A stretch of 8,899 nucleotides of DNA from Chloroflexi bacterium UBA4733 (lineage in GTDB: Bacteria > Chloroflexota > UBA4733): assembly GCA_002404055.1 (NCBI GenBank), contig DHIZ01000207.1, forward strand, positions 1 through 8,899, read 5' to 3'. The notes below the pieces were generated by a model. That model was given only the letters and a program-made list of their open reading frames with translations, was not told the DNA's origin and did not search any database. How positions within the stretch are numbered: position 1 is the first letter of the stretch; each line of letters begins with the position of its first letter. This document shows, piece after piece, positions 1-6,001 of the stretch. Both the position numbers and the translations under genes were made by a program.

Positions 1-31
1 ACCGATGCCGTCGTGAACGGCAACTTCCTTC

Positions 32-745
32 GTGTCCCATGAGCTGCGTACACCGCTCACCTCCATCAAGGGCTTCGTGGAACTCCTCCTGGATGGCGCC
101 GCCGGTGAGCTTTCAACGCAGCAGCGAGACTTTCTGAACATCATCCTGCACAATGCGGAACGCGAAGTGACCGTGGTCAATGACCTGCTGGACCTCTCCC
201 GCCTCGACGCCGGCAAGGTCGACTTGCGCCTCGCGCCGCTGCAGGTTGCCTCGCTGTTGCGCCAGGTGGTTCGATCTTTGACCCCGGCGTTGGGAGCGAA
301 AGATCAACTCCTGGAACTGCAACTGGCCGACGAGTTGCCGCCACTGCGGGCCGATCCGGTCCGACTCTCCCAGGTGTTCACCAACCTGATCTCGAATGCG
401 CACAAGTACACCCCCGCCGGCGGGCGTATCACCGTCGTTGCCGAAAGCAATGGCGCCACATTGCGTGTTTCGGTTGCCGATACCGGCATTGGTATGACGC
501 CGGAGGAACAGGCCTTTCTTTTCACCAAGTTTTTTCGGGCGCGCAACCGGGTCACCAGTTCCGTCGATGGCACCGGTCTCGGACTCGCCATTACGCGAGC
601 GCTTGTCGAGCAGCACGGTGGCAGTATCACCGTGGTCAGCGCGCCGGGTCAGGGCAGCACGTTCACCGTCGAGTTGCCGGCGCTAGTCGGCGCGGCTACC
701 GTAACGGCTAGCCTTACGAGGGCGGTGGGTAAGTCCCCCACCTGA
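32..745 (+). CDS. Sensor histidine kinase, catalytic C-terminal part (5' end broken or missing)
   Basis: This is the transmitter part of a two-component sensor kinase, which autophosphorylates on His and passes the phosphate to a response regulator. Residue 3 is the phospho-acceptor His in an SHELRTPL H-box, followed by the HisKA dimerisation helices (to about 65). The HATPase_c domain follows: N-box with N118 and N122 (NLISNAHKYTP), G1 box D150-TGIGM, F-box around 163-169 (LFTKFFR) and G2 box GTGLGL at 180-185. All key residues are present, so the visible part looks functional. The GTG at 32 is unlikely to be the real start: it has no ribosome site, and a kinase would have sensor/linker sequence before the H-box. 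The same frame is closed by TGA at 14-16. Frame 1 upstream encodes NGNFLR, which resembles the residues that normally precede an H-box, so a short indel near 28-34 is likely. No response regulator is visible. The last ~20 residues are not part of the domain. Confidence 0.85.
   Translation: MSHELRTPLTSIKGFVELLLDGAAGELSTQQRDFLNIILHNAEREVTVVNDLLDLSRLDAGKVDLRLAPLQVASLLRQVVRSLTPALGAKDQLLELQLADELPPLRADPVRLSQVFTNLISNAHKYTPAGGRITVVAESNGATLRVSVADTGIGMTPEEQAFLFTKFFRARNRVTSSVDGTGLGLAITRALVEQHGGSITVVSAPGQGSTFTVELPALVGAATVTASLTRAVGKSPT
724..742 (+). terminator. Weak hairpin at the end of the kinase gene
   Basis: GGTGGG (724-729) pairs with CCCACC (737-742) around a 7-nt loop, ending directly before the kinase TGA at 743-745. 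There is no T-run after it, so intrinsic termination is doubtful. It may only protect the mRNA end or be chance in GC-rich sequence. Confidence 0.18.
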
Positions 746-835
746 CCCCCCCACCTGTGACCAGACCGGGCTATGGCAGGGCGCCCGTGGCGAGCGTACA
801 CTGGTGGTAGCGTTAGCAAGGGAAAGGAACGGCGT

Positions 836-1024
836 ATGGTGCTTGATGCGGTCCGCGCTGCGACGAACGGTAACGAACGAGGGCAGGGCCTTGTCGAGTA
901 CTCGCTTGTTCTCACCTTCGTGTCCATAGCGCTCGTCGGCGCACTTATAGTGTTCGGAAACCAGAGTAACGGCCTCTACGGGCACATCCTGACAGCGCTT
1001 GCGGCAGTGACGGCCTCGCTCTGA
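836..1024 (+). CDS. Flp/Fap-type pilin (small prepilin of the Tad type IVb system)
   Basis: This 62-residue prepilin would be cleaved and assembled into thin Flp/Tad pili for surface attachment. It has a short leader with basic residues, then RG-QGLVEY at 15-22. This fits the Flp cleavage rule: Gly, four residues, then Glu-Tyr (E21, Y22). Cleavage after G16 would leave a mature pilin of 46 residues. A hydrophobic helix follows (about 23-42), and the polar GNQSNGLYGHI and alanine-rich tail are typical of the family. The frame is open from an ATG at 773, but the ATG at 836 has an AAAGGA ribosome site at 823-828, 7 nt upstream, and gives the usual Flp leader length. No tad/cpa secretion or prepilin peptidase genes are in the window, so this pilin stands alone here. 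The palindrome at 1052 begins 27 bp after its stop and may end its transcript. Confidence 0.82.
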   Translation: MVLDAVRAATNGNERGQGLVEYSLVLTFVSIALVGALIVFGNQSNGLYGHILTALAAVTASL

Positions 1025-1051
1025 GCCGTGCATACGTCGCGTTGGCGGCGC

Positions 1052-1163
1052 GGGCCTGGCGACTGAAGTCGCGACTACCATGGCAAAGCCCGCCTTCGCG
1101 GGCTGACCTAGTCCGCGCAGGCGGACTTCGCCTGGTATAGCCGCGACTTCAGTCGCCAGGCCC
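1052..1163. repeat. 112-bp branched palindromic element (22-bp arms, two inner hairpins)
   Basis: The outer arms are perfect reverse complements over 22 bp (1052-1073 and 1142-1163; each contains GCGACTGAAGTCGC or its complement). Inside are two perfect 7-bp hairpins with 4-nt loops: AGCCCGC/GCGGGCT (1087-1093/1098-1104, loop CTTC) and AGTCCGC/GCGGACT (1110-1116/1121-1127, loop GCAG). The outer stem can extend through ACTACCA against TGGTATAG with one bulge. The whole folds as a three-way junction, like a cruciform in DNA or a cloverleaf in RNA. It carries no gene. From memory, similar multi-hairpin palindromes are dispersed in some Chloroflexota and other GC-rich genomes, so this is probably one copy of an interspersed REP/MITE-like family. 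I see no clear target-site duplication. It could also terminate transcription from the pilin side. Confidence 0.85.
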
Positions 1164-1425
1164 CCGTCACTGCCAGCCTGAACCGTGCCAGCAGCTTGAG
1201 CGCATCCGCTGCCGACATGCGCCGGTTGTAGCAGGCGGCGTAGAAGCGCAGCAGCTCGACCAACGTAAGGCGCTCGAACAGCGAGGTCGACTGCAACGCC
1301 ACGCCGATGCGCTTACGCACTTCGCCGGCCTGGTCGGCAATGCGCAACCCCAGAATGGACACCTGACTGCCGACCTCCGGCACGCATCCTGCCTCACGGG
1401 CTGGATGCTCCGGCTGCACAGTCAT
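1164..1425 (-). pseudogene. Remnant of an ABC-transporter ATP-binding protein, truncated at the palindrome
   Basis: On the minus strand, 1371 down to 1174 encodes VSILGLRIADQAGEVRKRIG, then VALQSTSLFERLT, then VELLRFYAACYNRRMSAADA and LLARFRL. This is the stretch between Walker A and the signature motif in drug-resistance-type ABC ATPases: the strand after 'P.SG.V', the Q-loop (VALQ) and the start of the helical subdomain. The Walker A loop (GPNGAGKTT type) is absent. From a possible original ATG at 1425, only about 18 residues precede VSILG, where roughly 60 are expected. The LSGGQ signature, Walker B and H-loop are also missing, because homology stops after LLARFRL, about 10 bp from the palindrome edge at 1163. 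The reading frame continues into the palindrome and is meaningless there. I infer a decayed gene with an internal deletion and a 3' loss. No intact ABC permease is nearby. Confidence 0.65.
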
Positions 1426-1460
1426 TGGGATGTGCGTAGGGCGGAAACGAGGACGCGACA

Positions 1461-2963
1461 GTGCCATTATTTGGGGTGTTAGGGCGATTGGCAGCGCGCC
1501 GGTTTGGCGCGGTCGTCTCGTCGGCTGACGCACGACGACATCAACGGCGGGAGCCGGCGCGTCAGCAGGCGCCGGTCGATGCCTGGTGGGGCGGTGAGGC
1601 TCGCTGGTTTCCAGGGGACACGCCGCCCCGCCAACACAACCGGGTGACGGCGCTGGTCGATGGCGAGTGCTACTTTGCCGAACTGTGCGCCGCAATTCGC
1701 CAGGCTGAACACTATGTCTACGTTGCCGGCTGGTGTCTGACGCCGAACATGCCGTTGCAGCGCGCGGACCGGCAGGAACTGGTCGAGCATCAGATCGTCG
1801 CGGTACTCTCGGCGGCGGCGCAGCGCGTGCCCGTGCGTGTCTTGCTCTGGGCCGGGGCACGAGCGCTCTTCCAGCCGGAAACGCTCACGATGCTTGAGGT
1901 TCAGAAAGAGATGCAGGAACAGGGGAGCGGCGACCTGCAGTGTCGCCTCGACTACAGCGCCATCGCCAGTCATTGTCACCACCAGAAGGCTGTGGTGATC
2001 GACGGCCAGGTGGCCTTTGTCGGCGGACTGGACCTGACAATGCTGGCGGCCGACCGCTGGGACACGCCACAGCACCCGTTGCGGGTTGGGCCCAACTGGC
2101 ACGACGTCCAGGTGTGCATCGAAGGGGAGGCCGTGGCCGACGTGGAAGCCAATTTTCGCCAGCGCTGGGAAGCGACGACCGGCGACAAGGGGCTGCCGCA
2201 CCGCGAGCCACGAGCAGAGCCGGACTGGCAGACGCCGCTGCAGATCGTGCGTACCCTCCACTCCAACACCTACGCCTTCGCGCCGGACGGCATGCGGGGA
2301 ATCGAGCATGCCTACCGACAGGTGATCCGCGGCGCTCGGCGGTTGATCTACCTGGAGAACCAGTACCTCTGGTCCGATGAGATCGTTGATGACCTGATTG
2401 CTCTGGTGCAGCATCCGCCGACACCAGAATTTCGCATCGTGATCGTGTTGCCGCTGCGGGCCGCCGACGGCAAATGGGACAACGATCAGCGCGTCGAAAC
2501 ACTGCGGGCAGCGGACCGAGCGGGCCGTGTGGTGTCGATCTATAGCCTCTATGCTTCCGGGCCGTCCTCCGGCAAGAAGGCCTTTCATTACCGGCCCATC
2601 TACGTGCATGCCAAGGTCGCGGTGGTCGACGACGAGTGGGTGCTCGTCGGTTCGGCCAACATCAACCTGCGCGGCTTTGAGACCGACAGCGAACTGGACG
2701 CCTTCATCCACGACGCGGAGTTTGCGAGGGCGTTGCGCGTGCGCCTGTGGGCGGAGCACCTGGCGCGGGCCGAAGAGCAAGTGGCGGCGCTGCCTCCTGC
2801 CCATGTGGTGGATGCTCTCTGGAAGAGCCAGGCCGAGGAGAACGCGCGCCTCATGGCCGAAGAGCGCCGTCCGCTCAATGGCTCGGTGATGCAGTATCAG
2901 GTTGGCCACATACCCGGCGCCTGGCTGTTGGAGGCGTTCCAGGCGTTGACGCTGGAACGTTAA
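1461..2963 (+). CDS. Phospholipase D-superfamily protein with two HKD motifs
   Basis: This 500-residue enzyme has a duplicated phospholipase D catalytic fold, which uses a phosphohistidine intermediate to cleave or exchange phosphodiester head groups. The first HKD motif is H174-Q-K176-x4-D181, followed by the GGLDLT strand. The second is H383-A-K385-x4-D390, followed by VGSANINLRG. The segment IYLENQYLW (296-304) matches the IENQ-type motif of the large PLD1/2-like group. This favours a phospholipase D/transphosphatidylase over cardiolipin synthase, which also usually has N-terminal membrane helices; none are seen here. The first ~45 residues are basic and not conserved-looking, and there is no clear signal peptide. 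GTG at 1461 is chosen because GAGGA lies at 1449-1453, 7 nt upstream. The natural substrate cannot be read from sequence. The gene stands alone: the ABC remnant lies upstream on the other strand, and the methyltransferase starts 193 bp downstream. Confidence 0.88.
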   Translation: MPLFGVLGRLAARRFGAVVSSADARRHQRREPARQQAPVDAWWGGEARWFPGDTPPRQHNRVTALVDGECYFAELCAAIRQAEHYVYVAGWCLTPNMPLQRADRQELVEHQIVAVLSAAAQRVPVRVLLWAGARALFQPETLTMLEVQKEMQEQGSGDLQCRLDYSAIASHCHHQKAVVIDGQVAFVGGLDLTMLAADRWDTPQHPLRVGPNWHDVQVCIEGEAVADVEANFRQRWEATTGDKGLPHREPRAEPDWQTPLQIVRTLHSNTYAFAPDGMRGIEHAYRQVIRGARRLIYLENQYLWSDEIVDDLIALVQHPPTPEFRIVIVLPLRAADGKWDNDQRVETLRAADRAGRVVSIYSLYASGPSSGKKAFHYRPIYVHAKVAVVDDEWVLVGSANINLRGFETDSELDAFIHDAEFARALRVRLWAEHLARAEEQVAALPPAHVVDALWKSQAEENARLMAEERRPLNGSVMQYQVGHIPGAWLLEAFQALTLER

Positions 2964-3113
2964 CGCTGAAGAGGGCTATCCTGCCCATCGTCAATAGCGT
3001 CATTACTGGACCGGCCCGCTTGGCACGCTGCTGACAGGCGGGCGGGCGAGCGCGTATCATGCGGGGTGATGGAGAACTGCGAATCAGCGTCTGCCGGCAT
3101 CGGCCGTGTGCCG

Positions 3114-3122
3114 TGGCATAAT
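3114..3122 (+). promoter_or_regulatory. Candidate extended -10 promoter for the methyltransferase gene
   Basis: TGG-CATAAT has the TGn extension and matches TATAAT at five of six positions. There is no good -35 hexamer, which extended -10 promoters often lack. A transcript would begin near 3129 and reach the ATG at 3157 after a leader of about 28 nt. Because it lies downstream of the alternative GTG at 3106, it argues for the ATG start. Motif match only. Confidence 0.35.
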
Positions 3123-3156
3123 CGAGCTACCCTCGGTCGTTATCACATCGGTCAGT

Positions 3157-4521
3157 ATGCCGCGGCTTAGCGCCACCGGCCCAGCGTTGAGCGATGCGGC
3201 GGCTACCGAGAACAAGTTACTGGCGGTCCACCGTTGGGTGCCCTGGATAGCGGGGTATTCTGCCGACTTCGTGCGCGATGCACTCGATGCCTATCTCCCA
3301 GAGCGCTTGCGCCGGGAGGCGTTGGTGCTGGACCCGTTTGCCGGGGTGGCGACCACGCTGATCGAGGCGTTGAAGGGCGGTTGCGACGCCGTTGGCTACG
3401 ACGTGAACGCCTGGGCCATCCTGGCGGCGCGAGCCAAGTTGCAGTGCGTTGACGTGCCGCCCGACCGGTTCGCTGCAGAGATTGCCGAGTTCCGCACGGC
3501 GGTAGCCCAGTTCGAGGTCGAGGTTGATCGCTGCTGGTCGGTAGGCGGCGACGAGGCCATCGCCGACCTGATGCGCCAGCACCGCCTGGCCCGACCGGCC
3601 GCGTTTCGCAGTCGCATTCCGCTTTTGGGCGCACCAGTGGAGGCCAAGTTTCTCTTCGCTTTAGGGCGAGTCGCGGCGCTGCCCCAGCCCGACCAGTTGC
3701 TCTTTCGGGCCGCCCTCGGCGCGACGCTGATCGTCGTGTCCAACTACAGTTACGAACCAAGCCTGAGCACCCGTCCCAGCGCCGGAAAAGCGTTGGTGCG
3801 CAACGCCTCCGTGGTGTTACCACTTGGTCGGAAGCTGATGGACATGCTGGAGGACACGATCTGGGCGAGCCAGCGCTACGGTGAGGTCTGGCGTCACCGG
3901 CGGCGCGAGGTACTCCATGGCTCCTATTTTGACAGCACGGTCGCGCCGGGCAGCGTGTCGTTGCTTTTGACCTCGCCCCCCTACATGAACAACTACCATT
4001 ACGTGCGCAACACGCGCCCCCAACTGCACTGGCTGGAACTGCTCAGCCGGCCGGGTGAACTGCGCGAGTACGAGGCCGCCAACTTCGGCAAGTTCTGGCA
4101 GACGGTACGGCAAAGCCCGCCCGTTGCAGCGTGCTTCGACCTTCCTCCCTTGCAGGCAACGATCGAGCAACTGCGTGGCCTCAGCATAGAAAAGGGCCAG
4201 TACGGCGGGCCGGGCTGGGCCAACTATGTCATGACCTACTTCAACGACGTCAGCCGACTGCTCGCAAAGATGCACCCACAACTCGCGCCAGGGGCCGCCG
4301 CCATCATCGTGGTCGGCAACTCGATTATCCAGGGGCTGGAGTTCCAGGTGGACCAACTGCTGGCGGAACTGGCGCCGGCGCACGGTCTGCGGGTAGAGGA
4401 GGTCCGCATCGTTCGCACCAAGCGTGTCGGCAACAGCATCATCGGCTCCTCCGTCCGCAACGGCGCCAGTCCGGGGCCGAAGATGCAGCTCTACGACGCC
4501 GCAGTGATCCTGCGGCGGTAA
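3157..4521 (+). CDS. DNA methyltransferase of the amino type (N4-cytosine or N6-adenine), TSPPY motif
   Basis: This SAM-dependent enzyme would methylate an exocyclic amino group in DNA. Counting from the ATG at 3157 (454 aa), the SAM-binding motif I is VLDPFAGVATT (about 57-67), and GYDVN (80-84) supplies the acidic motif II residue. The catalytic motif IV is TSPPY at 272-276, followed by MNNYHYVRNTRPQLHWL. SPPY is the form most often seen in N4-cytosine methyltransferases, but it does not settle the target base. Motif I precedes motif IV with about 200 residues between them, room for a target-recognition region. The N-terminal HRWVPWIAGYSADFV is the usual lead-in to this fold. The frame is open from GTG 3106, but neither start has a strong ribosome site; ATG is preferred because of the promoter at 3114-3122. 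CCGCGG overlaps codons 2-3. A Uma2 nuclease follows 62 bp downstream and an Eco29kI-type nuclease lies beyond it, facing the other way. It could be a restriction partner or an orphan. Confidence 0.83.
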   Translation: MPRLSATGPALSDAAATENKLLAVHRWVPWIAGYSADFVRDALDAYLPERLRREALVLDPFAGVATTLIEALKGGCDAVGYDVNAWAILAARAKLQCVDVPPDRFAAEIAEFRTAVAQFEVEVDRCWSVGGDEAIADLMRQHRLARPAAFRSRIPLLGAPVEAKFLFALGRVAALPQPDQLLFRAALGATLIVVSNYSYEPSLSTRPSAGKALVRNASVVLPLGRKLMDMLEDTIWASQRYGEVWRHRRREVLHGSYFDSTVAPGSVSLLLTSPPYMNNYHYVRNTRPQLHWLELLSRPGELREYEAANFGKFWQTVRQSPPVAACFDLPPLQATIEQLRGLSIEKGQYGGPGWANYVMTYFNDVSRLLAKMHPQLAPGAAAIIVVGNSIIQGLEFQVDQLLAELAPAHGLRVEEVRIVRTKRVGNSIIGSSVRNGASPGPKMQLYDAAVILRR

Positions 4522-4548
4522 GTTCGCGCACGGGCAGCCGCGCCGGGG

Positions 4549-4577
4549 TTGCACGATTCGCGTGGATGGAGGATAAT
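4549..4577 (+). promoter_or_regulatory. Candidate promoter for the Uma2 gene
   Basis: TTGCAC (4549-4554) and GATAAT (4572-4577) are separated by 17 nt. The -10 matches five of six positions; the -35 matches only three. Initiation 6-8 nt after the -10 would fall almost on the ATG at 4584, giving a leaderless mRNA. However, GGAGGA at 4568-4573 also looks like a ribosome site for a transcript read through from the methyltransferase gene. The two readings are not exclusive. Confidence 0.3.
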
Positions 4578-4583
4578 GGACCG

Positions 4584-5201
4584 ATGAGTATCGTAGCGAA
4601 TCGAGCAGCGCCTCCTTTGGCGCCCTGGGCCGAAATCGTGCCCAACATGCCGCCGATGACGGTGGACGACCTGCACGCCATCCCAGATGACGGCTTCGTC
4701 TATGAGCTGGTTCAGGGGGTGCTTTTTCGTATGCCATTGAGCGGCCTTCGGGCCTCCAGTACCGGGTATCGCCTGGGTATGCGCCTAGGCGTGTATGTTG
4801 AAGATAACGGACTGGGTATCATCACCGGCGAGCAGGGGGGCTACCGTCTCGATCCCGCCCACCCGCGCGATACGGAGCTCGCCCCCGATGTGGCGTTTGT
4901 GCGCGCCGATCGTCTGCCGTCGCCCACCTCGCCGGACTACGACAAGGCGCCCCAACTGGCTCCTGATCTTGCAATCGAGGTGGCGTCGGTGAACCAGTTT
5001 GCACCCGGACTGGCTGCCAAGGCGCAAGCGTACCTGGGTTTTGGCACCCGGCTCGTGTGGGTCATCTGGCCGCGCTATAAGCGGGTAGACGTGTGGCGCC
5101 CAGGCGACACGACGCCGACTGCCTTCGGTGTTGAGGACACCCTGGACGGCGAGGACGTAGTACCCGGTTTTACCTATCCCGTTGGCCGCCTCTTTGCCTA
5201 G
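4584..5201 (+). CDS. Uma2-family PD-(D/E)XK nuclease (DUF820)
   Basis: This 205-residue protein has the restriction-endonuclease-like fold of the Uma2 family. Such proteins are common and multicopy in cyanobacteria, Chloroflexota and actinobacteria, and their biological role is mostly unknown. Conserved positions are Y40-E41-L (YELVQG), D102 in APDVAFV, E132 in LAIEV, and K146 in the KAQAYLGFGTRLVWVIWP stretch, where family members carry a K-x(3)-Y and a G-x(4)-W. The full acidic/Lys set is present, so it is probably catalytically competent. The tail GEDVVPGFTYPVGRLF is also typical. The start is ATG 4584, because the N-terminal MTVDDLHAIPDDG region aligns with the family and GGAGGA lies 10 nt upstream; the open frame extends further back only through the methyltransferase gene. 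It lies 62 bp behind the methyltransferase on the same strand, so co-transcription is possible, but Uma2 proteins are not established restriction partners. Confidence 0.87.
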   Translation: MSIVANRAAPPLAPWAEIVPNMPPMTVDDLHAIPDDGFVYELVQGVLFRMPLSGLRASSTGYRLGMRLGVYVEDNGLGIITGEQGGYRLDPAHPRDTELAPDVAFVRADRLPSPTSPDYDKAPQLAPDLAIEVASVNQFAPGLAAKAQAYLGFGTRLVWVIWPRYKRVDVWRPGDTTPTAFGVEDTLDGEDVVPGFTYPVGRLFA

Positions 5202-5218
5202 CCTGCCGGTGTGAACGA

Positions 5219-5239
5219 TCCTCGCCCAGCGGACGAGGA
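5219..5239. terminator. Weak stem-loop between convergent genes
   Basis: TCCTCG (5219-5224) pairs with CGAGGA (5234-5239) around a 9-nt loop. It sits in the 107-bp gap between the ends of the Uma2 gene and the convergent Eco29kI-type gene, the expected place for a shared bidirectional terminator. There is no T-run on either strand, so support is weak. I see nothing else in this gap. Confidence 0.22.
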
Positions 5240-5308
5240 CAGCTCGCCGCGTCAGTGGTGTAACTCCTCGCGCAGCCGTGTGACTTCCGCCGTCCGCGCC
5301 GACCCAGG

Positions 5309-5968
5309 TCACCACCCAACGTCCAGCGTGTGCTGGACCATGCGGGCGATGGCTTCGGGCTGCGTTTCGCGGAGGCGGAAGAACTCGCGGACACGGTCGA
5401 TGGCTTGTTCGCGGGAGCGCGTCGGCTGTAGGCGGCGGGCCCAATCGCGGCCGGGGTGGAGGGCATCCCACCAGGAGACCTCACCGGCAGGACGGCCGCT
5501 GCCGGGCGGGTGGTTGCCGAAGCCATCCATGCGCACGTTCCAGAGCGGTTGATAGTGCTCGATCAGGAAGCGTTCGGCCATCGTGATCCAGAGAGGCGTG
5601 ACGACGAGGTAGCGACAGGCAAAATCGGCGAGGTTCAGGTGGACGGCGGCATCAATGGAGCGGCCGTGCTCGGTCAGGCGCTGAAAGAGGGGGCGGCCCA
5701 ACTGTTTGCCGGAGGTCCCCTTGCGGGCGCCGGCGGGCACGGCCTTGCCGACGTAGATCGGCGTTTCCAGGCCGGCTGAGGCGATTGGGGCATAGAACTC
5801 CAGGTCGCCGGTGTAGAAGAGCGCATAGACGCCGGCGCCGAGGAACTGGCGCAGGGGAGGCAGGTCCGTGGGGTCGCGGCGCATCAGTTCTTCCACCACG
5901 TTGCGCGTCAGGTTCTTGTAGTCGAGCGGGTTGTACTCCTCTTCCCGCACGTACCAGCCCTCAAGCAT
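5309..5968 (-). CDS. Eco29kI-family GIY-YIG type II restriction endonuclease
   Basis: This 219-residue nuclease belongs to the small GIY-YIG restriction group typified by Eco29kI, which cuts CCGC^GG. The six active-site residues known in Eco29kI (Y49, Y76, R104, H108, E142, N154) have clear counterparts: Y48 in GVYALFY, Y72 in PIYVGKA, R97 and H101 in RLTEH, E132 in AERFLIEH, and N144 in PLWN. The R-to-H and E-to-N spacings (4 and 12) are identical. Other family marks are PLDYKNLTRNVV (14-25), SIDAAVHL with DFACRYLVV, the DGFGNHPPGSGR loop (138-149), and WDALHPGRDWA (157-167). Length and N-terminus fit the family, so it appears intact. The ATG at 5968 has no strong ribosome site. It lies 33 bp behind the sulfurtransferase on the same strand and converges on Uma2. 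No C5-methyltransferase, the partner type of Eco29kI, is in the window; the nearest methylase is the TSPPY enzyme at 3157-4521. Confidence 0.9.
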   Translation of the reverse strand: MLEGWYVREEEYNPLDYKNLTRNVVEELMRRDPTDLPPLRQFLGAGVYALFYTGDLEFYAPIASAGLETPIYVGKAVPAGARKGTSGKQLGRPLFQRLTEHGRSIDAAVHLNLADFACRYLVVTPLWITMAERFLIEHYQPLWNVRMDGFGNHPPGSGRPAGEVSWWDALHPGRDWARRLQPTRSREQAIDRVREFFRLRETQPEAIARMVQHTLDVGW

Positions 5969-5980
5969 CGGGGCGTCGCC

Positions 5981-5996
5981 CGCCGCTTCGGCGGCG
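5981..5996. other. Perfect 6-bp stem-loop between sulfurtransferase and nuclease genes
   Basis: CGCCGC (5981-5986) and GCGGCG (5991-5996) enclose TTCG. As a plus-strand RNA this would be the very stable C(UUCG)G tetraloop; the minus-strand RNA, which is the one expected here, has a CGAA loop. It fills half of the 33-bp gap before the nuclease ATG and covers the place where a ribosome site would be. It may reduce readthrough or translation of the nuclease. There is no T-run. Confidence 0.35.
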
Positions 5997-6001
5997 TGTC
6001 C

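Noticed and set aside
773..835. ATG at 773 as start of the pilin
   Set aside because: It gives an overlong leader without similarity, while ATG 836 has an AAAGGA site at good spacing and the usual leader length.
1426..1860. Upstream extension of the minus-strand frame that contains the ABC remnant
   Set aside because: This part is antisense to the phospholipase D gene and is a Pro/Arg/Ala-rich shadow; only the part below 1425 resembles an ABC ATPase.
1479..2909. Long minus-strand open frame (476 codons) across the phospholipase D gene
   Set aside because: It is antisense to a protein with two complete HKD motifs, its composition is His/Arg-rich and low in recognisable motifs, and GC-rich genes commonly leave such an open antisense frame.
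3001..3060. Terminator after the phospholipase D gene formed by GCCCGC (3014-3019) and GCGGGC (3038-3043)
   Set aside because: The loop is 18 nt, the stem only 6 bp, and there is no T-run; GC-rich sequence produces such pairs often.
4131..4583. Possible N-terminal extension of the Uma2 protein, since its frame is open from 4131
   Set aside because: The extension lies in another frame of the methyltransferase gene and is Arg/Gly-rich. Family similarity begins after 4584, where there is also a ribosome site.
3817..4737. Minus-strand open frame of 306 codons over the methyltransferase and Uma2 genes
   Set aside because: It is antisense to both DPFAG/TSPPY and Uma2 motifs and shows no motif of its own.
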